Below are positions 8,448-16,446 of a DNA stretch of 64,000 nt, piece by piece. Made by a program: the position numbers and the translations under genes. Source of the DNA: Woronichinia naegeliana WA131 (GTDB taxonomy: Bacteria; Cyanobacteriota; Cyanobacteriia; Cyanobacteriales; Microcystaceae); assembly GCA_025370055.1 (NCBI GenBank), contig CP073041.1:6418272-6482271 (forward strand), in the 5' to 3' direction. The stretch's first letter is position 1. The number at the start of each line of letters is the position of its first letter. The notes below the pieces were generated by a model. That model worked only from the letters and a program-made list of their open reading frames with translations. It was not told the DNA's origin and ran no database searches.

Positions 8448-10539
8448 ATTTATATTGTTTGGAAACTCATTGTCCTGAAACAGGTTGGTTAGTGCCAATG
8501 TCTCCGAGTTGGGCTGTCTCGAAAAGGCATAATGTATATGCAAAGCTTATTCCTAATCCCCAAGAAAAACGGTTTGAGATTGAGATTATTACTGGAGCAA
8601 GTCAGGAGGAAATGGAAACAGCAGAAAAGGGTACGGTACAGGACGGAAATTTGATTTATGAATTAGACGAGAAAGTTTATCAAACTTCGATTAAAACGAT
8701 TCGGGGGGATTACAAGGATCAAGATAAAGTCAATCGTAATAAGCTTAGACAATGGGAAAAGTCGGATTTTAAACCCCGTCCCGATGATATTTTTCAAGAA
8801 CGGCTCTATTGTATTCAATGGATTGCGAAAGAAACTTTGGGAAAATCAACCTTAGACACTTATTTTGCGGCAGTAACGGCTTGGGATTTAGCCAATGAAA
8901 AAAAGGTGGAAGATATTGTTGGAAAAAGTTTAAGAACTTGGCAAGATAAGGGTTTAGTCCCTGATATGGAAATCGAGGCAGGGGCTAAAACTGATGAGCC
9001 AATTAGGACAAGAGGTTGGCGTTATTGGCATCATTTATTTAATCCAAGAAATATATTACTTATCAGTAATTTGAAAAAAATAAGTAAAGAGTCTATACAT
9101 TTCTTAGGAATAGCAAGATGCTTAGATTATAACAATAAGTTAACACGTTGGTTTACAGGTTCTCGAACTGACGGTGGATCTGATTTTACAACTAATATGT
9201 TTTCAAATCAGGCTCTAAATACTCTGATTAATTGGGGATGTAGAGGAAGTCTTGACGGAATTGAACCTTTTACCAGAAAGACTGTGACGATTAAAAACAA
9301 AATATTAAATAATCACTCTGTATTTGTATTAGATGTTAAATCTTTATCTATTCGTAATGACATTTTTATAACCGATCCCCCTTATGCCGATGCAGTCAAC
9401 TATGAAGAAATCACCGAATTTTTTATTGCATGGCTCCGTAAAAATCCGCCGCCCCCCTTTGATCAATGGATTTGGGATTCCCGCCGTAGTTTAGCCATTA
9501 AAGGCGATGGAGAAGACTTTCGCCGAGGCATGGTCGCCGCCTATAGTGCCATGACCCAAAATATGCCCGATAACGGCTTGCAGTGCGTCATGTTCATCCA
9601 TCAAGACACCAGCGTTTGGTCAGATATGGTTTCAATCTTCTGGGCCGCAGGCTTACAGGTCGTCAGTGCCTGTGGTATATCGCCACCGAAACCAGTTCAG
9701 CCCTCAAACAAGGCGGCTATGTGCAGGGAACCGTTACTCTGTTACTGCGAAAACGTTTAGAAACCGCCAGCACCTTTAAACAAAGACTATTGCCCAAAAT
9801 TCGTCAGGAAGTAGCCGCCCAAATCGAAGCCATGCTTAATCTCAACGAAGAAGCCTCAATGTATGGGGAAAGCGTCTTCAACGATTCCGATCTGCAAATG
9901 GCTGGTTATGCCGCCGCCATGAAAGTCCTGACCCAGTACACCGTCGTAGATGGCCGAGACGTGACTGCCCTAGCCCTACAACCCCGCCAAAAAGGAGAAA
10001 ATACCGTCGTTGATGACATCGTGCAGTATGCCTCGGAAATTGCCAATAACCTACTCATTCCTGATCGCCTCAAAGCCCTGAACCCCGAAACCTGGGGCGA
10101 AATCACAGGCGTAGAGCGTTTTTACTTGCGGATGTTAGCCATAGAACAAACAGGAGCCAGTAAACTCGATCATTACCAGAACTTTGCCAAAGCCTTCCAT
10201 GTCGCCTATCAACCTTTAATGGCTTCCCTTAAACCCAATAATGCTCGTCTTAAGGGAGCCAAAGACTTTAAACCCCGTGAACTCGCAAGTGGTGAACTGG
10301 CTGGAACCCTCTTGAGTGAAATTCTGATGGCGATCCAAGAACTCCTGAAAGACAAAGACCCAAAGGTGGTGATTAGCCAAATTCGCACTAGCCTTGATGA
10401 TACCTACTTCCCTAAACGTCCCCATTTAATCGCTATGGCCCAATACATCGCTGAAATGTTAGACAATCAACACTTCCAGGAGGCCCAAAAAGCTCAGATT
10501 ATCAGCGATCGGATTCGTAACGAAGGACTCGGAACCTAA
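8448..10539 (+). pseudogene. DUF1156 adenine-specific DNA methyltransferase, 3' part, frameshifted
   Basis: Continuation of the gene interrupted at 2848. YCLETHCPETGWLVPMSPSW and the catalytic motif IV DPPYADAVNYEEITEFF (codons near 9376-9426) identify an N6-adenine methyltransferase. A second, independent lesion lies near 9671-9675: the sequence shifts from LQVVSA into another frame that continues WYIATETSSALKQGGYVQGT. A 2-base insertion (GCCTGTGG instead of GCCTGG) explains it. Without the composite and these two bases the protein would be about 1,010 aa, within the family's usual size. The downstream antitoxin gene starts 40 bases after the stop on the same strand. Confidence 0.88.
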
Positions 10540-10579
10540 TCTACAATTCACTTATTTTTAAATACAAGGACATAAATTA

Positions 10580-11002
10580 ATGAAAACTATCGAGGTGATC
10601 GCCACTATTAATGCGAATGGACAAATTCAACTCAGCCAACCTGAGAACCTGCCCATTGGCAAATTCAAAGTTGTCATTGTGATTGATGAATCTACTGACC
10701 CCGAAGCTTTAGAAACTACCGAGGTTGATAATTCTTTTTTGAGTACCGCAGGAGATATTATCGGAAGCTTACAAAGTCTTCCTGCTGATTTATCCACTAA
10801 CAAACAATATTTTGAGGGGCTTGTTCAAGGCAATCAAGAGTCTAACTGGGATCATCTAGCCAAAGAAATTGAACAGAAAAGTAGTTTGTCTCAACAACAA
10901 AAATTAAAGAAATTATTAACGTCTTGGCTAGAAGAAGGTGATCAAAATGAGCAGTCAGAAACCTTTAAAATTATGTCAGAAGCAGAAGGGATTTCTATCT
11001 AA
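10580..11002 (+). CDS. Probable antitoxin partner of the PIN-domain toxin
   Basis: A 140-aa protein starting MKTIEVIATINANGQIQLSQ, which resembles the N-terminal strand region of cyanobacterial antitoxin-like proteins that precede PIN toxins; the rest is polar and likely helical (residues 90-130 rich in Gln, Lys and Glu). I do not recognise a definite DNA-binding fold. The stop codon overlaps the toxin start by one base (TAATG), typical of translational coupling in toxin-antitoxin operons. It sits between two genes of the anti-phage operon and is probably cotranscribed with them. Confidence 0.65.
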   Translation: MKTIEVIATINANGQIQLSQPENLPIGKFKVVIVIDESTDPEALETTEVDNSFLSTAGDIIGSLQSLPADLSTNKQYFEGLVQGNQESNWDHLAKEIEQKSSLSQQQKLKKLLTSWLEEGDQNEQSETFKIMSEAEGISI

Positions 11003-11451
11003 TGACTAACTTAATTGTTCTAGATTCTAATCCACTCGGTTTAATCACAAATCCAAAAGTTTCTCCAATAACTTTACAATGTCAACAATGGTTTAAAAAT
11101 CTTTCTAGTAGAAATTACTTTCCTGTTCTTCCCGAAATTATTGACTATGAAGTAAGACGTGAACTAATTCGGGCAGATAAGCAATCTGGAATTAAAAGAC
11201 TTGATCAACTCAAGGCAGAAATTATTTATTTGCCGATAACCACTCCTGTCATGTTAAAGGCAGCAGAACTGTGGGCGCAAGTCAGAAAACAAGGAAAACC
11301 AACCAGTGATGATAAAGCATTAGACGGTGATGTAATTTTAGCATCCCAGGCAATTTTACTATCTGAATTGGGGTATGAGGTTATAGTCGCAACCAGTAAT
11401 CCTAAACACATCTCTCTCTTTATTACTGCAAAAAACTGGAATGAAATCTAA
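11002..11451 (+). CDS. PIN-domain ribonuclease, VapC-like toxin
   Basis: A 149-aa protein with the PIN-domain pattern: IVLDSNPLG (Asp 8), EIIDYEVRREL (acidic residues about 45-54), and SDDKALDGDVILASQA (Asp 103, 104, 108 and 110), which supply the Mg-binding acidic cluster. Family members cleave RNA and are neutralised by the product of the gene just upstream. All expected acidic positions are present, so it should be catalytically competent. It starts inside the antitoxin stop codon and is followed 9 bases later by the phospholipase-D-like gene. Confidence 0.8.
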   Translation: MTNLIVLDSNPLGLITNPKVSPITLQCQQWFKNLSSRNYFPVLPEIIDYEVRRELIRADKQSGIKRLDQLKAEIIYLPITTPVMLKAAELWAQVRKQGKPTSDDKALDGDVILASQAILLSELGYEVIVATSNPKHISLFITAKNWNEI

Positions 11452-11460
11452 ATTTATTTC

Positions 11461-11712
11461 ATGAATTTATCTCCTATCCACCGTTACTCTTCCCGTACCC
11501 ATCGCATCGATCATTCTGTTTTGGTCGAACATTTGAAAGGGGCAAAACGTTACCATCGCATTGCAGGGTATTTCACCAGTTCTCTCTTTGAAATAGCGGG
11601 GGAATATTTAGAAGATATTAAAGAAGTCAAAATTGTTTGTAACTCTGATGTCAGAGCCGAGGATATTCGGGTCGCTAAAGTTCAAGAAGCTAAACTATTA
11701 GGACGGTTAAAT
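11461..11712 (+). pseudogene. Phospholipase-D-like anti-phage protein, segment 1 of 3
   Basis: The first 84 codons (MNLSPIHRYSSRTHRIDHSV, then AGYFTSSLFEIAGEYLEDI, VKIVCNSDVRAEDI) match the N-terminus of phospholipase-D-like proteins encoded in anti-phage loci with DUF1156 methyltransferases. The gene is interrupted after LLGRLN by an IS-A variant with target duplication AAAT (11709-11712 and 13406-13409). Rejoining 11712 to 13410 keeps the frame. Confidence 0.85.
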
Positions 11713-13405
11713 AGGGCTTGCTGAAAAAGTCAAAAAACGAAAGAAATGTGGGTTAGGGAAGTATGGACGGAAAAAGCACAGATAACTTTTCCTTATGGAA
11801 AGAAGTCACAATACAGATTTTGTTTAATCTATTGTCCCTTTCTTTCTACAAAAAGTCAACAAAAATCACTCCTCACAAAAGAGAGGAAAATTAACACCAT
11901 TTTTCAGAAGAAAAACGACTCTACAACTTCTTACTTTTTGTCTTCTGAAGTAGAGTAGAAAGATTCATTACCAAAAAGTTCATCGCAATTACCGTTTCCG
12001 AGGTCTCAGGTAGTTTGGCCATCACTCGACCAAGACTAAATTTCCTCTTTCCCTGTCCGAATTTACCCTCAATGGCATTACGCACTCTTTCATCTGAGCG
12101 TGCCTCTTTCTTTTTTTCTTTGCTCACCTCTTTCGGCGGTCTTCCCAATCGGGGACCACTCATTCTTATATCCCTTTCTTTACAATAAGCTCGATTCGCT
12201 TTTGTTCGATAGATTTTATCCACATGAACCGATTCCGGATAACATCCTGTTTCCCTTTTATATTCTTCTATTCGCTCTTGTAAATCTCCCGATTCGTTAT
12301 AATTATTCCAACTCAATTTGTCTAAGAAGACAAAGCCATTCACACTACTTGCCGATATTTTAGCTCCAAACTCTACTGCTTTTCCTACTTTGCCACGCAC
12401 TATTGGACGGATGTGAGGTTGGGTTATACTCACAATTCTGTTTTCTACTTTATTCGTCTTTTTTGCATACATCTCTAACTGTTGCTCATACACTTTTCTT
12501 ATCGTTACAAGCTCTTCTTGCTCCTTTTTCGTTAGTTTTTCTAACTTGGCTCCCTCTTCTATCATTTTTTCTATATGAGACAAGTTTCTTTTTACATATT
12601 GTAGTTGTTTTTTTATTCCTTTTCTTCTTTCTTTTTTTGACACACGACGTTTTTTGACTATCTCTAGGTAGTCTTTTCTTGCTGCTACTCTATACGTTCT
12701 TGGCTTTTTTTTCTCTTTTCCTTGTATTTGTTTATAAAGCTCATCTATTGTTTCTTCTGTTTTTTCTCTTGCTTCATTCAATATTTCTATATCCGTTGGA
12801 TATTTTATATCTGCTGGTGTACAAGTTGCATCTAACAATAGCTGTCCTTCATTTTCTTTTTTTTCTGACACTACTCCCTCGAACTTCTTTACCATTTCTT
12901 TATTAATTTTATTGATTAATTCCATTCCTATTCTTTTACGAAAATGAACCATCATTGACGCATTAAATGCTTCTTCGCTACTATAGCTTTCCATTCCTAT
13001 AAAATACTGTAAATAAGGATTTTCTTTAATTTGTTCCACTGTTTCTCTATCACTTATTCCTAACATTTCTTTGATGATTAATGCCCCCAACGCCATTCTA
13101 AATGATTTCGCTGGTGCTCCTTTTTCCTCTGTGAAGTTTTTTGCATATTCTTCCTCATATTCTTCCCAGGGAATCATTTTTGACATTTTTACCCAACGAT
13201 TTTCTGCGTCTAACTGCCCATCGAACGGATTTTTGAAGTTTTCTGGTGTCTTAGTTTCGTACTGTTGTCTTCCGTACATATGTTTTGCCTCCTTTTCCGG
13301 CAAGGTTTTCAAGCCATTTTAACCTATTTCCCTGTATTCTGCCTGTCCTTAATTCGGCTACTATCTTTTCTCCGTAAGAGTTTCAGCTTTTTTTCGGCAA
13401 GCCCT
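11713..13405 (-). mobile_element. IS-A variant (divergent subtype), complete
   Basis: 1,693 bp. Outer ends are AGGGCTTGCTGAAAAAG (left) and TTTTTTCGGCAAGCCCT (right), flanked by a perfect AAAT duplication. It differs from the other copies along its length, most strongly in the transposase-start half, while the transposase C-terminal half is nearly identical. It could be an older insertion or a recombinant between two lineages. Confidence 0.93.
11921..13279 (-). CDS. IS-A variant transposase, intact
   Basis: 452 aa from ATG 13279, which has a strong ribosome binding site (AAGGAGG, 8 bases upstream); an upstream in-frame ATG at 13312 lacks one. Starts MYGRQQYETKTPENFKNPF. Domains are as in the reference transposase at 6882: DUF772-like N-terminus, LLLDATCTPADIKYPTD, charged central insert, VHVDKIYRTKANRA and RNAIEGKFGQGKR. 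Substitutions against the main type are spread over the N-terminal 300 residues (for example EMLGIS for EISGKS), whereas the last ~140 residues are the same. No frameshift is seen, so the copy may still be active. Confidence 0.9.
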   Translation of the reverse strand: MYGRQQYETKTPENFKNPFDGQLDAENRWVKMSKMIPWEEYEEEYAKNFTEEKGAPAKSFRMALGALIIKEMLGISDRETVEQIKENPYLQYFIGMESYSSEEAFNASMMVHFRKRIGMELINKINKEMVKKFEGVVSEKKENEGQLLLDATCTPADIKYPTDIEILNEAREKTEETIDELYKQIQGKEKKKPRTYRVAARKDYLEIVKKRRVSKKERRKGIKKQLQYVKRNLSHIEKMIEEGAKLEKLTKKEQEELVTIRKVYEQQLEMYAKKTNKVENRIVSITQPHIRPIVRGKVGKAVEFGAKISASSVNGFVFLDKLSWNNYNESGDLQERIEEYKRETGCYPESVHVDKIYRTKANRAYCKERDIRMSGPRLGRPPKEVSKEKKKEARSDERVRNAIEGKFGQGKRKFSLGRVMAKLPETSETVIAMNFLVMNLSTLLQKTKSKKL

Positions 13406-13409
13406 AAAT

Positions 13410-13602
13410 AGTCTGCCCATCGAAGCCGAAACTCTACTGAATAGACCCCGTTATCAGTGGCTTTATAATTTTTTGAACCAACATCCCCAAGCCATTCGGG
13501 TTGCGCCCGATAATATCTGCGGATTTGTTCACGGTAAGGCAGGAGTGATTGAAAAAGCCGATGGGACAAAGATCGGGTTTATCGGTTCCATGAACGAGAC
13601 TA
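13410..13602 (+). pseudogene. Phospholipase-D-like anti-phage protein, segment 2 of 3
   Basis: Continues in frame with SLPIEAETLLNRPRYQWLYN, then VHGKAGVIE and KIGFIGSMNETR. The His-x-Lys followed by Gly-Ser-x-Asn-Glu is the catalytic HKD-type motif of the phospholipase D superfamily. It is broken by IS-B with 8-bp duplication CGAGACTA (13595-13602 and 16066-16073). Rejoining 13602 to 16074 restores ETKAGWQEHYEI in frame. Confidence 0.87.
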
Positions 13603-14695
13603 GGCACTGGTATCGTCTAGCTAGAAGCTAGAAACGTTGCAATACGGGAGGTTCAAGAAATCAGGCGAATTTGGAGTAAGTCCTCCCAAGTTAACCCTTT
13701 TTCAATTATACCGAGAGCTACAGCAGGAACTTCTCTAGTAGTAAAATGGCTACGAACAAAGTTATGAACCATCCAGAAAATATCTAGGACTCGCTGTAAT
13801 CCCACAACAGATTTAGCATAAGTATTTGTACGACGACGAAAGGCGGCTAAATAGCGTCGGATAGCACTATTAAATGCCTCAACGTGGTTGGCATGGACGT
13901 CCTTTTCTTCTGGTTTTTCTGTTGTCTCTGGATGTTCTGGTTTCGGAGTTTCTACTTTCTTGAGTTTACCCTCAGAATCTCGACGTTTACTACTCTTATT
14001 TTTTAGTCTTACTACAAAACCCTTCGGTAATACTTTGGTGGGACGACCTCGCTTTCCAGTCCTTAATACTTCGTGACAAATATTAAATAGCAGTTGACTA
14101 TATCGCTTTTCTCCATCTGTAAATAACTGGAGAGATTCTGCACTCCTTTCAAATAATTCCGCTACCGTCATCATTGCTTCTAGAAATAATTTCTGCTCTT
14201 TTCGACCACATTTTAAATGCCAAATAAAGCGGCTAGCCCTGTCCATGAGCACGATTGTCCATCCCTCAGAGGCACTTGCTTCTTTATTTTTTCCAACTTT
14301 TGTGTATAGTTCATCCCCTTCTATTACTAATTTAACAAATTCATTCACTAAGGCGTATAAAAATAATGTCTCTTGTAATCCTGATAATTTCTTTTCCCAA
14401 TTCAATATTGTTGTTTTCGCGTAGCCAAATACTCGGGCTGCTGCATTTAATCCTATTCCTTCCATTCTGGCTTTTAATACTTTTACAATTTCACTTAATG
14501 GGGTTTCTAAGCCAGCGATTACGCTACCATAAGTCTCAGCAAAACAAGAACTACATTCTTGACAAATGAACATTTTACGTTCCCCGTTACCTTTCGTTTG
14601 ATAATAAGAATGTATTTTTACGTTTTCACTATAGCAATGAGGACAGTTTTTCTTGAATAAGGCATCCTCTTTCTCTTGGCACAAGCCAACATCAT

Positions 14696-15873
14696 GGGTG
14701 CATCCCACTTAAGATAATACATTGACACTCAAAAGAGGAGAGTGATTGAGATAAGCACATCGTAGCCGAAGAATACGAGAAACATTATGAAGATGCCAAC
14801 GTGCTCCCGACAATTTAACCCTAGCTCCCACCTGTTTAATCTTAGACTCCACATCACCAGAACCAATCACAATACCAAGCTGTTGATAGTATTGGTAATC
14901 AGGGATACGCTGATAATGCTTCGTCAAATAGGCTTGAAAATTCTTTGCCCTCTTGCTTTTGACTCCATCAAACGCATCTATTGCCTTGTTCACAAAACCC
15001 CGCCACAGTAAATGCTCCACTGCTTCTAGCCGTTTGAGAGAGCCACCCACTTTGAACAGATTCTCCTTGAGATGATACCAATCCAACACCTCTCGTCGTA
15101 TCAGCCACGATTGAGTGGCGAAACTCTCTACCGCATTCCAGATTGCGGGATGACCATCTCCCAAAAAGGTCACTATTGGGGACAAAGGTTGAACATTGCT
15201 CCAATTCTTTAAGCCCTCTGGGTCTTGGAAAAAGGCTTCACAGACATTGCCATGAAGACTCACCAGTTTATAATCTCGCCACTGTCCCCCTTCCTTCTCC
15301 TCGCCCCGCAGACAAATCTTTCCCCCATCTATACTGACCCCCGCACTCTCTGACTGAGCTTGAGCTAAGGGCAGTTCTGTCCGTTCTACCAAGCGATGTA
15401 AACTGCTATGTCCTACTTTTATCCCCATCAACTCCTCTATATCTTCTTCTGCTTGTTGGTAGGATGTTTTCGCACTGGCTCTTAGACAGCATTTCTCTAA
15501 ACCTGGACTTAAGACGATTTTTGGCGACACCTTTAGTTTTCTGGCTTGTTTTTGGCTTATTTCCACTTCTCCGACTAGGGTTTTGATTTTTCGCTTGTTT
15601 CCAGACCGTTTTTTTCCCCCTTCTGAAAAAAAAACTCCCCCATTGTTGGCCCCACAATTTCTAACATCTGGGTTCTGACTTCTACTTCGATGCTTCCAAA
15701 GTCCTTCTGTTTCTCTGGTTCCGTATATTTGCGCAGGATACGGGCTGATTCGGTGAGATGCTGTTTTAACAGTGCTTTTTCTTCTGGGGGAATCGGTAAC
15801 ATACTTTTTTCGCTCATCAGTTTTTTTCCATTTTACCCCAGATTCTATGTACTACTTTATCCGGGATGTACCC
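14696..15873 (-). mobile_element. IS-C (ISKra4 family), complete
   Basis: 1,178 bp with ends GGGTGCATCCC and GGGATGTACCC, flanked by the perfect 8-bp duplication AACATCAT (14688-14695 and 15874-15881). It is inserted in the IS-B transposase gene between LND and VGL codons. Confidence 0.93.
14709..15817 (-). CDS. ISKra4-family transposase, two frames (possible -1 frameshift)
   Basis: The first frame runs from ATG 15817 (MSEKSMLPIPPEEKALLKQH, to FFFQKGEKNGLETSEKSKP). The main frame is one base back and runs to 14709 with VEISQKQARKLKVSP, GVSIDGGKICLRGEEK (first catalytic Asp), VTFLGDGHPAIWNAVE, VLDWYHLKENL (second Asp) and IGSGDVESKIKQVGARVK (catalytic Glu), the ISKra4 signature. The shift is needed at the sequence TCAAAACCCTAG around 15575-15590, where a -1 slip on the A-run would join the frames. 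Some ISKra4 elements have two frames, so this may be natural; a simple 1-base mutation is the alternative. Confidence 0.82.
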
Positions 15874-16073
15874 AACATCATTCAGGATTTCCATAGAGCT
15901 TTTCTTTAATATTGACATTGTTTTCTGTTTCCTTCTTCTTTGATATAATGACAATAATAATAGTATAATAAAAACGGGCCGATGTCTAGTCTTAAACTAT
16001 TTTTCTATTTTCTCAAAGCCTTACACCATAACTTTTTCCAACTTTGATCAGACGATACCAGTTCCCGAGACTA

Positions 16074-16141
16074 AGGCGGGCTGGCAGGAACATTATGAAA
16101 TTGTTTGGCTAGATGAAAGTCCTGAAGGCGTGGATTGGATA
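16074..16141 (+). pseudogene. Phospholipase-D-like anti-phage protein, segment 3 of 3 (3' end lost)
   Basis: Codes for KAGWQEHYEIVWLDESPEGV followed by DWIQ, which follows directly on segment 2. After about 16141 the sequence no longer resembles the family; a new element (IS-D) appears to begin there. The C-terminal half of the protein, and any further genes of the operon (typically helicase or DUF499-type genes), are missing from this window. Confidence 0.75.
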
Positions 16142-16446
16142 CAACCCACATTCCGCAGGTTGTCGAAGAGGAGCACTAGTTCACGCGAGCTAGTATCGGT
16201 ACTTGTGCATTGATTTCGGGCAAGGATAAAAAATGTCAATAAAGTTCTAAAATGGAGTCTTGTCTTAGATAGAATCAACAGTAAAAATGAATAACCTAAA
16301 TATTAAAGACCTCGACCACTTAGGAATCGTAGCGGGAATTATAGATGAAATGGGTTTAGTAGAAATTATCGATGAGGAAGTGGGAACTCATCCTCAAGAA
16401 AAGCTCAGTGTAGGTACAATAGTAAAAGCAATGATATTAAACTGCT

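Larger units (their letters stand above)
13653..15918 (-). pseudogene. IS1-family transposase, interrupted
   Basis: Reads leftward from ATG 15918 (MSILKKSSMEILND), is split by IS-C at 14688-15881, and continues to 13653. It has an N-terminal zinc-ribbon (CPHCYSENVKIHSYYQTKG, then FICQECSSCFAE), a helix-turn-helix (LNAAARVFGYAKTTILNWEK) and the catalytic part VIEGDELYTKVGKN, IVLMDRASRFIWHL, and HANHVEAFNSAIRRYLAAFRRRTN, typical of long IS1-type transposases. Apart from the insertion the frame is open. The downstream 1,035 bases still form a long frame, but it starts inside IS-C. Confidence 0.9.
13603..16065 (-). mobile_element. IS-B (IS1 family), interrupted by IS-C
   Basis: Ends are GGCACTGGTATCGTCT (left) and AGACGATACCAGTTCC (right), inverted relative to each other; the flanking 8-bp duplication CGAGACTA agrees with the IS1 family. 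It contains a complete ISKra4-type element at 14696-15873. Without that element and one target copy, IS-B would be about 1.28 kb. Confidence 0.93.

Noticed and set aside
1902-13602. Interpretation of the DUF1156 and phospholipase-D-like genes as a standard DISARM locus
   Set aside because: DISARM also has a phospholipase-D-like gene and a methyltransferase, but the hallmark drmA/drmB genes are not present in this window. The DUF1156 plus phospholipase-D combination fits the DUF499/DUF3780-associated loci better.
14366-14569. Hydrophobic 67-aa plus-strand frame inside IS-B, also present at 36221-36424
   Set aside because: Antisense shadow of the IS1-family transposase, conserved only because the element is.
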